A stretch of 64,000 nucleotides of DNA from contig NZ_CP017641.1 of NCBI RefSeq assembly GCF_001983935.1, positions 2,790,001-2,854,000 on the forward strand, written 5' to 3'. This document shows, one piece after another, positions 18,166 to 29,500 of the stretch. This DNA comes from Fuerstiella marisgermanici. GTDB lineage: Bacteria; Planctomycetota; Planctomycetia; Planctomycetales; Planctomycetaceae. Under the pieces are notes generated by a model. The model had not been told where the DNA came from, did not search any database, and was given only the letters and a program-made list of their open reading frames with translations. The position numbers and the translations under genes were made by a program. Numbering within the stretch: position 1 is the stretch's first letter; each line of letters starts with the position of its first letter.

Positions 18166-18628
18166 ATCTACTCCGTTGTGTATTTGCCTGCCTGCTGTCT
18201 GTTTCACAACCAACTTGTGGCCCGACTCACCGAGCCGGACTGCGTGCTGAGCCTGCCGCGTTGAGCCGGGTCACGAAAGCGGTCGTGAGATTTTAATCAC
18301 CGTCGCCGCCTCGCGCCAGCCTGAGCCGCACAACCGCTACGTTTTCACCGCAGACAATCCGAAAGTGCGGGCTATTTCGGCAGTCAGCGACGTCGCAACG
18401 CTCCCGTGGCACATTCTGCCGGATTCCGCTTGCCTGAATTGTGCTCGACGTTCGATGAAATCACTCAGACAACAACCGCTGTTCATCAGCGTTCGTGATA
18501 CCTGTCTATTTTTCTCAAACGGATGCGAGAACAAATCTCGCCGCTGAATTTCATCGGCGGCGAGAACCCTTTCTAACTGCGGACGGAGCCGCGCCTCAGG
18601 ATGACAACTTTCCACGGAGAGTACGTTG
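18166..18628. other. Divergent intergenic region between cyclophilin and HtrA genes
   Basis: A 463-bp gap between two divergently transcribed genes, so it should hold both promoters. No clear -35/-10 pair, repeat or small ORF with a credible ribosome site was identified by eye. Confidence 0.5.
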
Positions 18629-19792
<1,164 letters not shown>

Positions 19793-19820
19793 CACGACGG
19801 GTCAAACAGGATCTCCGACG

Positions 19821-19855
19821 AGGCTGGCTTCGATTTCGAAGCCAGCCTTATTTTC
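19821..19855 (+). terminator. Intrinsic terminator of the HtrA gene
   Basis: Perfect 12-bp stem AGGCTGGCTTCG (19821-19832) / CGAAGCCAGCCT (19837-19848) with loop ATTT, followed by TATTTT. It lies 29 bases after the protease stop and just before the convergent receiver gene. Confidence 0.88.
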
Positions 19856-19857
19856 GT

Positions 19858-20238
19858 TTACGCCAGCCCCAAAACGCCGCGGACACGTTCAATGGTGTCC
19901 GGTGACTGCAGTTCGGCCTTGCCAAACCCATACGTTGCTCCAGCGTCGACAGCAATTTGCTGCCAGTCTGAAAAGTTGGACACCAGCATCACCGGTATGT
20001 CGGCAAGTTCTGAATCTTCCTTCAGCGTCTTCAGAATCTCAAGGCCGTCGGAGTAATCCGCGTCCAGCTTTCGGTTGATCAAAACCAGATGCACATCCAT
20101 CGAACGAATCGCGGCAAGCGAGTCTTCCGGAAGATCGGTGGAGACCACTTCGACATCGAAGTTGGACTTCAAAAAATGAGTGATCGCGGCGGTGTCGGGA
20201 CGACACTGGCCGATGCTGACGACGGTTCTGGCAGCCAT
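19858..20238 (-). CDS. Response-regulator receiver-like protein lacking the phospho-acceptor Asp
   Basis: A stand-alone 126-residue CheY-like fold. The beta-3 strand reads VHLVLINRKLD, which places Asn55 where the phosphorylated Asp is expected. The acidic pair after beta-1 is also missing (VVSIGQ). The downstream Ser (VMLVSNFS, Ser87) and the Lys (YGFGKAEL, Lys107) of the active site are kept. It therefore looks like a pseudo-receiver that signals without aspartyl phosphorylation, or a protein-interaction domain. No histidine kinase is adjacent. The convergent neighbour is HtrA. Confidence 0.75.
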   Translation of the reverse strand: MAARTVVSIGQCRPDTAAITHFLKSNFDVEVVSTDLPEDSLAAIRSMDVHLVLINRKLDADYSDGLEILKTLKEDSELADIPVMLVSNFSDWQQIAVDAGATYGFGKAELQSPDTIERVRGVLGLA

Positions 20239-20311
20239 AACTAGTTGAGGTCCGGCAAGGTAAACGAAGATTGCGAATAATGTCTTGTGCCATCGACAGC
20301 TCGCGGTCGCA

Positions 20312-20349
20312 AAACCTTACAGGCAATCTGCAACGCCGTTGTAAGGTTT
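20312..20349. repeat. Perfect 10-bp inverted repeat upstream of the receiver gene
   Basis: AAACCTTACA (20312-20321) and TGTAAGGTTT (20340-20349), 18 bases apart and 74 bases before the receiver start. It could be an operator or an RNA hairpin. Confidence 0.6.
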
Positions 20350-20526
20350 GTCGATCAGCGCGACGAAATCGATCAGCTGGTTTGTGTGCCACGGGCTCAC
20401 ATCAATAAGCAATCGCCAGGGCACAGGACTGAGTCCTGTAACAGGTGGGCGGCAAGACGATCGCCGCCGGTAAAACGAAAAATCCGCGGCTGGTGCCGTA
20501 CGGTTGTTCAGTGTACGCACAATCAG

Positions 20527-20623
20527 AACGCGGGCCTGTGGCAGGTGAGGGGCCCAACAAATGGCTGTCAGAATGCTTGACGTCTTCAAGCATTCCGTCA
20601 CACCTCACACTGCCGCCCGCGTT
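20527..20623. repeat. Long inverted repeat with a perfect 10-bp core hairpin
   Basis: The outer arms AACGCGGGC...GGCAG.TGAGG (20527-20550) and CCTCAC..CTGCC.GCCCGCGTT (20604-20623) are near-complementary. The centre is a perfect hairpin GAATGCTTGA-CGTCT-TCAAGCATTC (20571-20595). It lies 19 bases after the stop of the MFS gene (minus strand), in the 403-bp gap 20239-20641, where no gene was seen. It may be a Rho-type pause, a small structured RNA or a degenerate miniature element. Confidence 0.65.
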
Positions 20624-20641
20624 CGATAACGGTAAACGCGG

Positions 20642-22096
20642 CTACGATTCTGAACCAGTACCGTCTTCTGGCGGCTTGGCTTTGTCCCAGAATGTGATGG
20701 CGAAGATCACAAGAATGATGCCCGCCATGATGGATGGAAACAACCAGAAGTTCTTCCACTGAGCCATCGTTTCGGCCAGCAGTTGTTGGTCAAGGCCTTC
20801 CGGCAGGCTGCGCGAAAACATCTGGGTCAATGATTCCACGAATCCAACGTCAGCCTGCTCACCGCGGGCTTCCGCTAACGCAGCAACGTATTCCGGCGAT
20901 TTCGTGACCTGTTCACCGTACTCACCAATTTTCCACCCAAGGTCGATGCCCAGCCAACTTCCGGCGGCCATGATCTTGTAGCCGAAGAACATGCCGACTC
21001 CCTGAGTCAAAAACACGAGCAGCCCCTGAGCCTGGCCGCGAATCGCTTTCGGTGCCTTTTGGTCGGTATACATGAACCCGGTGACGAAGAAGAAGTCATA
21101 GCAGATGCCGTGCAAAGCAACGGCCAGCAGCAGCATCCACGTCACCTGGTCGGGAGCTCCGTATGCAAACAATGCATAACGGATGACCCAGCAGGCCATG
21201 CCGACCATGATCATGATCTTCAGTCCGAGCTTGCGGAAGAAGAACGGGATCAACAGCATGAAAATGATTTCTGACATCTGCCCGATGGTCATCGTGGCGG
21301 CGGCCTGAGTGAAGCCGGTCTGAGTCAGGTACGAGCCCGTCATGCCATAGTAATAGGCCAACGGCACGCAGATTAAGGTCGAGCACACAGCGAAGATCAG
21401 AAAGTTAAAGTCGCCCAGCAGCTTAAACGCGTCCACCATAAACAGCGATCGAAGGTTCATTGGCTCGCCCTTTAACGGGGGCGGTGTGTTGGGCAACATG
21501 AAGCAGAACACGCCAAGTAACAGCGAGCTTCCGGCCCCCAGCCAAAAGATTTCGAACTTGTCAGACCAACCCAGAATGCCAACCGTCAGCCCCGCGACGA
21601 TCCAGCCGATCGTCCCCCAAACTCGAATCTTCGGAAAGTGTTCCTGACTTGGGATATGAGTGAACGCGATCGTGTTTCCAAGCCCCAAAGTTGGCATGTA
21701 ACACAACAAATGGCCCAGAATCAGCCATACCAACAAGTCGCCGTTCTCTGCACCACCTTCCGCGACACCGGGCACGGCCAGCAAAATCAGGCCTCCGACC
21801 AGCATTAACACACCGAAGACTTTTTCTGACGGAAACAGCCGGTCTGCAATCAAACCCAAAAACAGAGGTGCAACAATCGCGGCAATCGGAGCACTCGCGT
21901 ACGCTCCGCCAATGAAATCGCCTAGCTGTGCCGAAGCCATCGCTGCAGACAGTGTGGCGAACCAGGTGCCCCACGCAAAGAACTGCAGAAACATCATGAT
22001 GGACAGTCGCGTCACAATGCCGCCACCCGAAACGTCCGGCACAGGCGTGGAACTTGCCGCCGGTGCGGCAGTTGGCGAATTCGTTTCGTCAGTCAT
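20642..22096 (-). CDS. MFS permease, nucleoside:H+ symporter (NupG/XapB) type
   Basis: A 484-residue transporter from the ATG at 22096, with GGAG a few bases upstream. The frame is open a further 34 codons but that leader is not protein-like. About 12 membrane segments are visible, starting with RLSIMMFLQFFAWGTWFATL, the N-terminal signature of planctomycete NupG-like permeases. The central loop (PLKGEPMNLRSLFM) separates the two halves. A short periplasmic insertion of about 60 residues before the last helix contains charged residues. Nucleoside uptake is the family assignment; actual substrates in planctomycetes are unproven, and no nucleosidase or kinase gene lies beside it. Confidence 0.82.
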   Translation of the reverse strand: MTDETNSPTAAPAASSTPVPDVSGGGIVTRLSIMMFLQFFAWGTWFATLSAAMASAQLGDFIGGAYASAPIAAIVAPLFLGLIADRLFPSEKVFGVLMLVGGLILLAVPGVAEGGAENGDLLVWLILGHLLCYMPTLGLGNTIAFTHIPSQEHFPKIRVWGTIGWIVAGLTVGILGWSDKFEIFWLGAGSSLLLGVFCFMLPNTPPPLKGEPMNLRSLFMVDAFKLLGDFNFLIFAVCSTLICVPLAYYYGMTGSYLTQTGFTQAAATMTIGQMSEIIFMLLIPFFFRKLGLKIMIMVGMACWVIRYALFAYGAPDQVTWMLLLAVALHGICYDFFFVTGFMYTDQKAPKAIRGQAQGLLVFLTQGVGMFFGYKIMAAGSWLGIDLGWKIGEYGEQVTKSPEYVAALAEARGEQADVGFVESLTQMFSRSLPEGLDQQLLAETMAQWKNFWLFPSIMAGIILVIFAITFWDKAKPPEDGTGSES

Positions 22097-22601
22097 TCTA
22101 AGTTTCTCCGGCAGGACGATCGCTGAGGTGTAAACTGGTGAGTCCGCAGAATCTATCGACTGATCGCGCCCAGTTGAACCGCTCACCCCCGAATGCACCC
22201 CGAATTCGCAAACTTCGGGCCGGTACGCACCGGCGGGCGGTAGGCGTGATGGACGGGTGACGGTGGGATGGCTTGTGCGCCGGCGTTGCTTCCGTGGGGC
22301 GCGGGAGGTCGGTTGGGCGGCCCGACGGAATTTTCGCCATTGGCGAACCGTGCGCTCAGAACGGCTGGCGCGTCGTTAACCGGAGTTCGTTGGTTTGGCA
22401 GTCCTAAACCAGGCGGCAAGGTTAGCGGTCGCCTGCGGCGAAGTGCCATCGGGCCGCTGGCACCCACCATGGCATAGACACGAGGCCCCGCAAAGCAAGC
22501 GATGCGGCGATGCCATCCACTGGCGGTGACAAACCGGCGACCTCACCGTATTCTATCACTCTTCTGCAAAACCTCCGACGAAAACAGGAAGCCCGATCAT
22601 C
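22097..22601. other. Divergent intergenic region, MFS permease / transglutaminase-like gene
   Basis: A 505-bp gap that must contain both promoters. It carries one family 1 repeat (22219-22285). The remaining sequence shows no credible ORF or RNA gene. Confidence 0.5.
22219..22285 (+). repeat. Hairpin repeat (family 1), locus 3
   Basis: Hairpin GCCGGT-ACGC-ACCGGC at 22219-22234, then GGGCGGTAGGCGTG and terminal GCGCCGGCG (22277-22285). It is the only copy that is not just downstream of a gene; it lies between two divergent genes. Confidence 0.82.
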
Positions 22602-24608
22602 ATGCCACGGCACCCTATTTACGCCCTTTTGATCGCGATCGTCGTCAACAGTGCTGCCTTCGGCGGAGGAGGCGATGTAACCATTCGCACTGATCATCCG
22701 GATTACCCAGGCGAAGGCGCGTTACAGACGGTCGAAGACTGCGTGACAGTTGCCACGGCCGGCAAGACCGATCCGCAGGAGAAGGCAATCGCCATGTACC
22801 TGTGGTTGCTAAAACATCAGTGGCATCTGATGTCGCCGATGGAATGGTGCGTGCCTGGCCGAGTTCCCGACACCGCCGCAGCAGGAGATTATGAAACAGT
22901 CGTGTTCGATGCCAATCGAGCTCGTTTTTCGTACGGCTACGGCCTGTGCGGCACCGTTCATGCGTGGAACGAACCCTATTGGAAGGCTTTGGGCATGGAC
23001 GCTCGACGACGTGAATTCCCAAACCATGTGAACAGCGAAATCTTCTACAACGGAGCCTGGCACGCCTTCGACACCGACATGGCAGGGTTGTTGTTTCGCC
23101 CCGATGGAGTTGTCGCGGGCTATGCTGATATCCAGAAGAATCCCGAGCTGGCGGAATCCGTCAAGCCGCCGCTGCCTCACTATCCGTTCGCATGGCCCTC
23201 CGATTACGACACGATGAAAAAGGGTTGGCAGCAGGTTGCAAAACGGGAGAAATGGTACAAGTTGTACAACGGCGGCTACGCGGCTCACCCAGCCATCGTG
23301 CATCTGCGCAGCGGTGAAACGTTTACTCGCTGGTACGATCGCGATCATTACGGCGGTCCAGACAAACGTCGCTTTTGGCAAAACCACAAGGGCGGCCCGT
23401 TTCGCAGGTGGACGTACTTCAACAATGGCGAGCCGTTTCACGATGGCGACAAAGCGAACGCTCGCAGCGAAGCCAGCTACTGCAACGGCGAATTCATCTA
23501 CGAACCAGACTTATCATCGGCGAAGTTTCGTGAAGGCACGGCCGATGTTTCCGACAACATCACGCATCAAAACACATCGCCGAAGTTACGTAGCAGCAAC
23601 GGCAAGAACGCGTCGTTGACGTTTCGCCACTTTTCGCCGTACGTCATCTGCGGCGACCCGGTCGACGATGCCAATCCGATGTCTGCCGAAGCCACCGACG
23701 GATTAGTTGTCGAAGGCATCCGCGTCGGCGACATCAAATGCGAGGTGTCAGCCGATCAGGGACAGACGTGGCGCGTCGTTGACTTCCCCGCTAACGAACC
23801 GTCGTTTCGAATCGACCTGACGGAACAGGTAAAAGGCCGCTATGGCTGGCACGTTCGGTTTTCGTGGAAGGACGACGCCGGATTGGGCGCCTTGAAGTTC
23901 ACCACGACAACACAGGTCTCGCAGGCCATCTACCCGCGACTGACGCCCAACGGTTGCGATGTCGAATACACGGCAAATCAGCGAGGCGTGGTTGCCGTGC
24001 TGCCGAACTTTGGCGTGCCCGAATCGCAGGTGAATGCCTTCGAACGCACCGACCTGCGTTCGACCAACCTAAAGTACAAACCACGTTCGCAGAAATCACG
24101 CTTTGCCTATGAAGCGACCGACAAAAAGCCGGCGCACGTGGTCTTCAAAGTGGCTGCCCCGAACAAGCTGCTCGAAGTGCGAGCCGCCGTGCGGTATCAG
24201 ATCCCCGTGCCGTCGCGTGAGAACATGGATTTTCGGCTTGAGTTCTCAACCGACGAAGGCACAACGTGGGAGCAATTTGCTGCCGCCGACATTCCCACCG
24301 ACAACGAATTCTCCAGCGGCTGGTTGTCCGGCTCGGCCGACGTGTCGCTCGACGAATGCACCGAGGCCCTGGTCCGGTTCCATATGCACATCCCCGGCCG
24401 CCCGGCCACACTCATCGACGCTCAACTTTACGGCATCCACGAAGTCGCTCCACCGGGCGCCGTTGCGGTCGAATTCGGCTGGCTGGAAGGTGGCGAGCTG
24501 CGGACTCACAAAACCGATCTCGCTGCAAAAGTCACTTCAACTACGTTGCAGGTACCCACGTCGGATAAGATCCAGGATCAGTTTGTTCGTATTCGTTCGC
24601 TGGAGTAG
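22602..24608 (+). CDS. Secreted transglutaminase-like protein
   Basis: A 668-residue protein with a cleavable signal peptide (IYALLIAIVVNSAAFGGG). The transglutaminase-like core (about 50-160) has Cys in GYGLCGTVHAW and the His and Asp in NGAWHAFDTDM, giving a papain-like triad. A large beta-rich C-terminal part (about 380-660) contains sandwich-type stretches (KCEVSADQGQTWR, DFRLEFSTDEGTTWEQF) like carbohydrate-binding or sialidase-type repeats. Whether it cross-links or cleaves peptide bonds cannot be told. The next gene starts 6 bp downstream, so the two form an operon. Confidence 0.78.
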   Translation: MPRHPIYALLIAIVVNSAAFGGGGDVTIRTDHPDYPGEGALQTVEDCVTVATAGKTDPQEKAIAMYLWLLKHQWHLMSPMEWCVPGRVPDTAAAGDYETVVFDANRARFSYGYGLCGTVHAWNEPYWKALGMDARRREFPNHVNSEIFYNGAWHAFDTDMAGLLFRPDGVVAGYADIQKNPELAESVKPPLPHYPFAWPSDYDTMKKGWQQVAKREKWYKLYNGGYAAHPAIVHLRSGETFTRWYDRDHYGGPDKRRFWQNHKGGPFRRWTYFNNGEPFHDGDKANARSEASYCNGEFIYEPDLSSAKFREGTADVSDNITHQNTSPKLRSSNGKNASLTFRHFSPYVICGDPVDDANPMSAEATDGLVVEGIRVGDIKCEVSADQGQTWRVVDFPANEPSFRIDLTEQVKGRYGWHVRFSWKDDAGLGALKFTTTTQVSQAIYPRLTPNGCDVEYTANQRGVVAVLPNFGVPESQVNAFERTDLRSTNLKYKPRSQKSRFAYEATDKKPAHVVFKVAAPNKLLEVRAAVRYQIPVPSRENMDFRLEFSTDEGTTWEQFAAADIPTDNEFSSGWLSGSADVSLDECTEALVRFHMHIPGRPATLIDAQLYGIHEVAPPGAVAVEFGWLEGGELRTHKTDLAAKVTSTTLQVPTSDKIQDQFVRIRSLE

Positions 24609-24614
24609 CAGGCT

Positions 24615-26468
24615 ATGAAGTTCGCACTCACTTTAGCGCTGCTGTTGTCGACGCCGTGTGTCGCGCAGCCACCGATCATTCCCGCCGATGTGCATGCAGA
24701 GGAGCGGGAGTCGCCATTTCGCAAGCCGTGGTTTACCCAATTTGTTTTCAGGAAACTTCGGCTACCGCCACCAACGGCAAGTCTTAATGAGTTGGGCTAT
24801 GAAACCTCGCAGATTCAAGGGCAACTGCTTAGCAATAGCGGCGACCCCATGCCCGGCGTTGGCGTGATAATAATGCCGGGGCCTGGCGGCGTTACATACA
24901 GTAGTAGCCCCGAAATCTATGCACTGACCGATGAAGCAGGGAAATTCCACCTGGAAGCAGATCGCTCCCAGACGTGCGTCGTCTTCCACGACGCTGAGGG
25001 CGTCACATAGTCGGCCGCAGCGGAAAAAAATGCGGAGGTACAGCAATTCGAAAAGCCTCAGACCGCAAAGCTGAACTGGATTGCCCCGCCACAAGTCGGC
25101 AAATCAATCGAAACCATAGCGATTCGGCCAAAGCGAGAATTAGCCGCAAGATTAGCACCTGTGACGTACGTTAAGAAAAATTCAGACGGGGCGTTTGTGG
25201 CGGAATTGATGCCAAGCGAGTACATCGTGACATTCACCCATCCCGAACAACTTGAAAAAATTGGGGTAATTGAAAACAGGGGTCCGCTCGCCGTTGAAAT
25301 TGCAACGCTCACTGCCGAACCCGGTAAGGTGGCGGTTCCCAAGTTGCCGGATCCAGTGGCTGTCATAGGAGGGCTATCTGAAATGCCTAGTGAAAAACAG
25401 TACATCACCGTACAACGATCGGTGGCTGCACCTTTCTATCTGGACCTTTCAAGCTCGGTTGTTGTTGATGTCGTCAGGCCAGCCAAGGGAGGTTTTTTTC
25501 TCACGAAGCGACTGCCCGTGGGGCGTTACATTGTGAAGCTTCAAGCCACTGACAGACAGCCAATAGTTCCGATTGCTGCGTGGTGCGTCCAAATTGAATC
25601 CGATTCAAAGTCGATTAATCTCTCAAGACTGCCTGCACCAGATACGCTGCGAGAGAAGATCGAAACCCTTCTGGTAGCACGAGGTACTTACTCAGGAATT
25701 CATCATCAAATTTTTGACCTGCCGCCGAATTTAGAGGCCGTTATCCACACTCTGCGGAGCATGGCCGCTGACCAGAACAGTCCATGGCAGCGTAAGGCAC
25801 TTCAACTGCTGTGCGAGGACTGCGAAGATTCCATCGTACTCGCGGAGCAACTTCTGAAATTGCTTCCCGACGTGCCACTCTCCTATCAAAGCGAAATCGT
25901 AAATCGGCTGGCTGACTTTTCAGTAGAGGTTGCTCCGCTTGTTGAGCTGCTGGCTTCCCTGACTGCGACGAAGAATGTGCTGGTACGAAGCCATGTTTTC
26001 ACGGCGATGACGAGGCTCGCCCTTGGCAACCCCGACCAGGCGGATCGCATTACGAAGATCTTCGAAACTGCGATCAAGAGCTCGGACCGGCAAAGTCGGA
26101 TAGCTGCCGCATTATGCCTCGGGCGTTTGAGGGAAAAGGCATCGTTGCCGGTCCTTAATGAGCTGCGTGAGGAAGACATCGAAGCCGCTTTCTTAGTGTG
26201 GCAGTTGGACGGCGACTCGGCTGCGTTCTTCGAAATCGCAAATCGGTTTCTGGAGCGGAAGGGCTTATTTTGGCAGCGTCGAGCGTGCGTCTTTATCGCG
26301 AAGGTGACGCAACAGGAACCAGTCCCTGCGAGCACGCATCGCTTGCTAAATACACTTTCAGACAGACCGATCGACATCCATCCATCACCCTACTACAACG
26401 TATGCCTGCAAGAAATAGCCCAACAGGCACAGAAAATACTGGCGAAATCGAACCCGTCAGATCCGTAA
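24615..26468 (+). pseudogene. Secreted HEAT-repeat protein interrupted by an in-frame TAG
   Basis: One reading frame of 617 codons runs from the ATG at 24615 to 26468 except for a single TAG at 25008-25010. Upstream of it are a signal peptide (FALTLALLLSTPCVAQ) and a carboxypeptidase-regulatory-like segment (QIQGQLLSNSGDPMPGVGV, ALTDEAGKFHLEAD). Downstream the same domain type continues (SAAEKNAEV... GAFVAELMPSEYIVTF), then HEAT-like helices (about 190-330 of the second part). A TGG-to-TAG change would explain it. It could be a real nonsense mutation, a sequencing error or readthrough. Without readthrough, the first 131 residues and a second product from a start near 25161 would be separate. 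Codons look more AT-rich than in the neighbours, a possible sign of transfer. The gene sits 6 bp after the transglutaminase-like gene. Confidence 0.8.
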
Positions 26469-26594
26469 CTCGGGCTCCACTGTTGCGTGCCCGCTGCTGT
26501 GCAGAGCCCGATCTTTGTTTCGCCTCGCGCTTTGACCGGTTACAATATTCTTCCGTCCTATCCTCCCGCCTTCTGCCAACTTTTGGCCCTTGCC

Positions 26595-29500
26595 ATGAAC
26601 AAAATTCAATTCCGCCTGGTTCTTCTTGCAGTGGCCGTCTGCACGAATGCTTTCGCTGAAGACGCCGGCACCGTCGCGCAGTGGCGTTTCGAAAATTCGG
26701 AAGACCTGCCTGGTGAAATTGTGGGAGGTGCGGAAGTTGTGGATTCGCAACTGCAGCAGCCGAGATATCCGGACTTCGCCAGCGGTAACAAAGTACTGCA
26801 ACTGAAGGCTCCGGCGTGGCTTCGCATTGCGGACGATGCTGAGGAATCACAATTCGATTTCGACAACGGCGACGCTGTCACGTTCGAAGCGTGGGTGCGA
26901 GTGGACTTGATGACGGACAATGTCTACCTCATGGGCAAGGGCCGGACAGGTAAGTCTGGCCAAAAAGCATTGAACCAAAACTGGGCGTTCCGACTTCGCA
27001 AGTACAAAGGTGCGACGTGCGTCAACTTTCTGTTTCGCAGCCGAAAGACAGACGACCATCCCGGCGACTGGCATCGCTGGACGTCAACAGAAGGTTTCTC
27101 GTCAGGCAGTCGTTGGCACCATGTCGCTGTCAGCTACAAGTTCGGTGAACCGGAAAGCATTCGAGGCTTCATCGACGGTAAAGAAGTGAAGGGAGCCTGG
27201 GACATGGGCGGTCCCACTAAACAGCCGCCTGTTGTCGACGACGATGACGTGTGGATTGGTTCATCGATGGGCGGGTCGAAGGGCAATTCACTTCACGGGG
27301 CAATCGACAACCTCATCATTCACCGCCGGGAACTTCCACGCGACGAACTACTGTCACGCTTTCGATGGACCCCGCCGCCGCTGGTAGCGCCGACAATTCC
27401 CAAAGGCAAGGTTGTCGTGCAGTTGTTCGGCCCGCTCGATTCGATTAGCCGCATTCCTCTTGTAGCAGACGAGCCGTTAACCGAATGGCAGCAGGATGAA
27501 ATGGGATTCGTCCGACTGCCTCACAAATACGATTCGTGGGGCGTGCGAGAAGACTGGGGCAATACGCTGTTGGTTCGATCGTGGATGGATATCGAATTGC
27601 CGAAGGGCGAATACCAACTGCTGGCCCGTTCGCGAGGAATGGCGCAACTGAAAATCGACGGCAAACTGGTGCTGACCACACCCGTACAAAAAAGCCGGGC
27701 TGGAGCTCACCATGTGGTCGATGACCTGCCGAAGGTTCCGGTGCAGGGCATGAGACCTCATGCAATGAATGTGCGCGAAGAACTGGCCACGTTCACCAGC
27801 GACGGCAAGCCGCATCGCATCATGTACGACATGATTCTCGGCGGCCCAAGGTATCGCACGGAATTCGGCGAAGCATGTCTGGCGATCGCTCAGGCAGACG
27901 GCATGTTTCACCTGCTGTCGGAAACGTCGCAGTATCCTTTAACGGACGAAGGCTGGCAGGCATTCGCTGCCAACGAATCGGCTCGACTGGACGAAATGGA
28001 TCGCGCAGCGCGGCAGTCTGAAAATCCCACGCTGGCCGAATACTGGTCGAAGCGACATTCAGCGGCCAAGGATTCGTTACAACAGAACGCAGACATCCCC
28101 AAAATCGACGATCTCATTGCCAGCCGCATCGCAGACGTCAATCAAAAGGCGGCCGCTCAGGCAAACACGCCGTCCAGTGCTGACGCCGCCTTCTTCACGG
28201 AACACATTCAGCCCATCTTCGACGCTCATTGCACTCGTTGCCACGGCGCAAAAGAAAAGGGTGGGCTGCTGGTTGTAAATCGCGATCGCCTGCTGGCTGG
28301 TGGCGAATCCGGCCAGGCGGCCGTCGTGCCAGGTAAGCCGCACGAAAGCTATTTGTTCGAACTGGTCAGCGCAGCCACCGACGATTACCGCATGCCGCCG
28401 AAGGGCGACGGACTCTCAGCGAAAGAAGTCAGCGCTGTACAGAAGTGGATCGCCGATGGAGCCGCCATGCCGTCAGATAGTGTGAAGGCGATTTCGCAAC
28501 CCGCCATCGTTGACGACCACACCTTCCTGCGGCGAATTTTTATCGACACAGTTGGTGTGCCGCCGACACTGGAAGAAGCAAACGCCTTTCTTGCTGATAC
28601 GGCAGACAACCGCCGTGAAAAACAAATCGATCGACTGCTGCAGGATGACCGTTGGGCCGACAACTGGGTTGGTTACTGGCAGGACGTGCTGGCTGAGAAT
28701 CCGAATTTGCTAAAACCGACGCTCAACAATACGGGCCCGTTTCGTTTTTGGATTCACGAAGCTTTAACGGACAACAAACCGATCGACCGCTTCGCTACAG
28801 AATTGATCCTGATGCGAGGCAGCACGTGGGGCGGCGGTGCGGCAGGCTTTTCAGTGGCGTCACAAAACGATGTGCCGATGGCCGCCAAGTCGCACGTGAT
28901 TGGAACCGCTTTCTTAGGCGTCAACATGAAGTGTGCCCGCTGTCACGATGCTCCGTATCACGACTGGAAGCAGGCGGATTTGTTCCAGATGGCTGCCATG
29001 CTGGATCGTAAAGATCTGAAGCTGCCAGCGACCAGCACGGTGCCAGCCGCCTTCTTCGAAAAACAGGAACGTCAGTCGTTGATTGAAGTCAGCCTGAAGG
29101 TTGGTTCGGACATCAAAGCTCACTTCCCGTTCGCAGAACTGGCGCCACAGGTTGAAGAAGAACTGCTACTGAACCCGAACGACACGCGAGAACAACTGGC
29201 CGCTCAGGTGACGGCGTCACGGCGTTTTGCCGAAGTGATCGCCAACCGGATCTGGAAACGGTTTATGGGAGCCGGGCTGGTCGAACCGGTCGACGACTGG
29301 GAAGGCAACCCGCCGTCCGACCCGGAGCTCCTTGCCGCGCTGGCAGACACGCTTATCAACGTAAACTACGACCTGAAACAATTCGCGCGATCAATCTTCA
29401 CCAGTGACGTCTACCAACGGATCGCCCTCGACCAGCCCAGCCATCGCGAACGCCACTTCGCCGGTCCGTACCGACGCCGCATGTCGGCGGAACAGATCGT

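Noticed and set aside
24615-25010. A complete small secreted protein of 131 residues
   Set aside because: The domain continues across the TAG in the same phase, so it is better explained as the front of an interrupted gene, though a separate product is not excluded.
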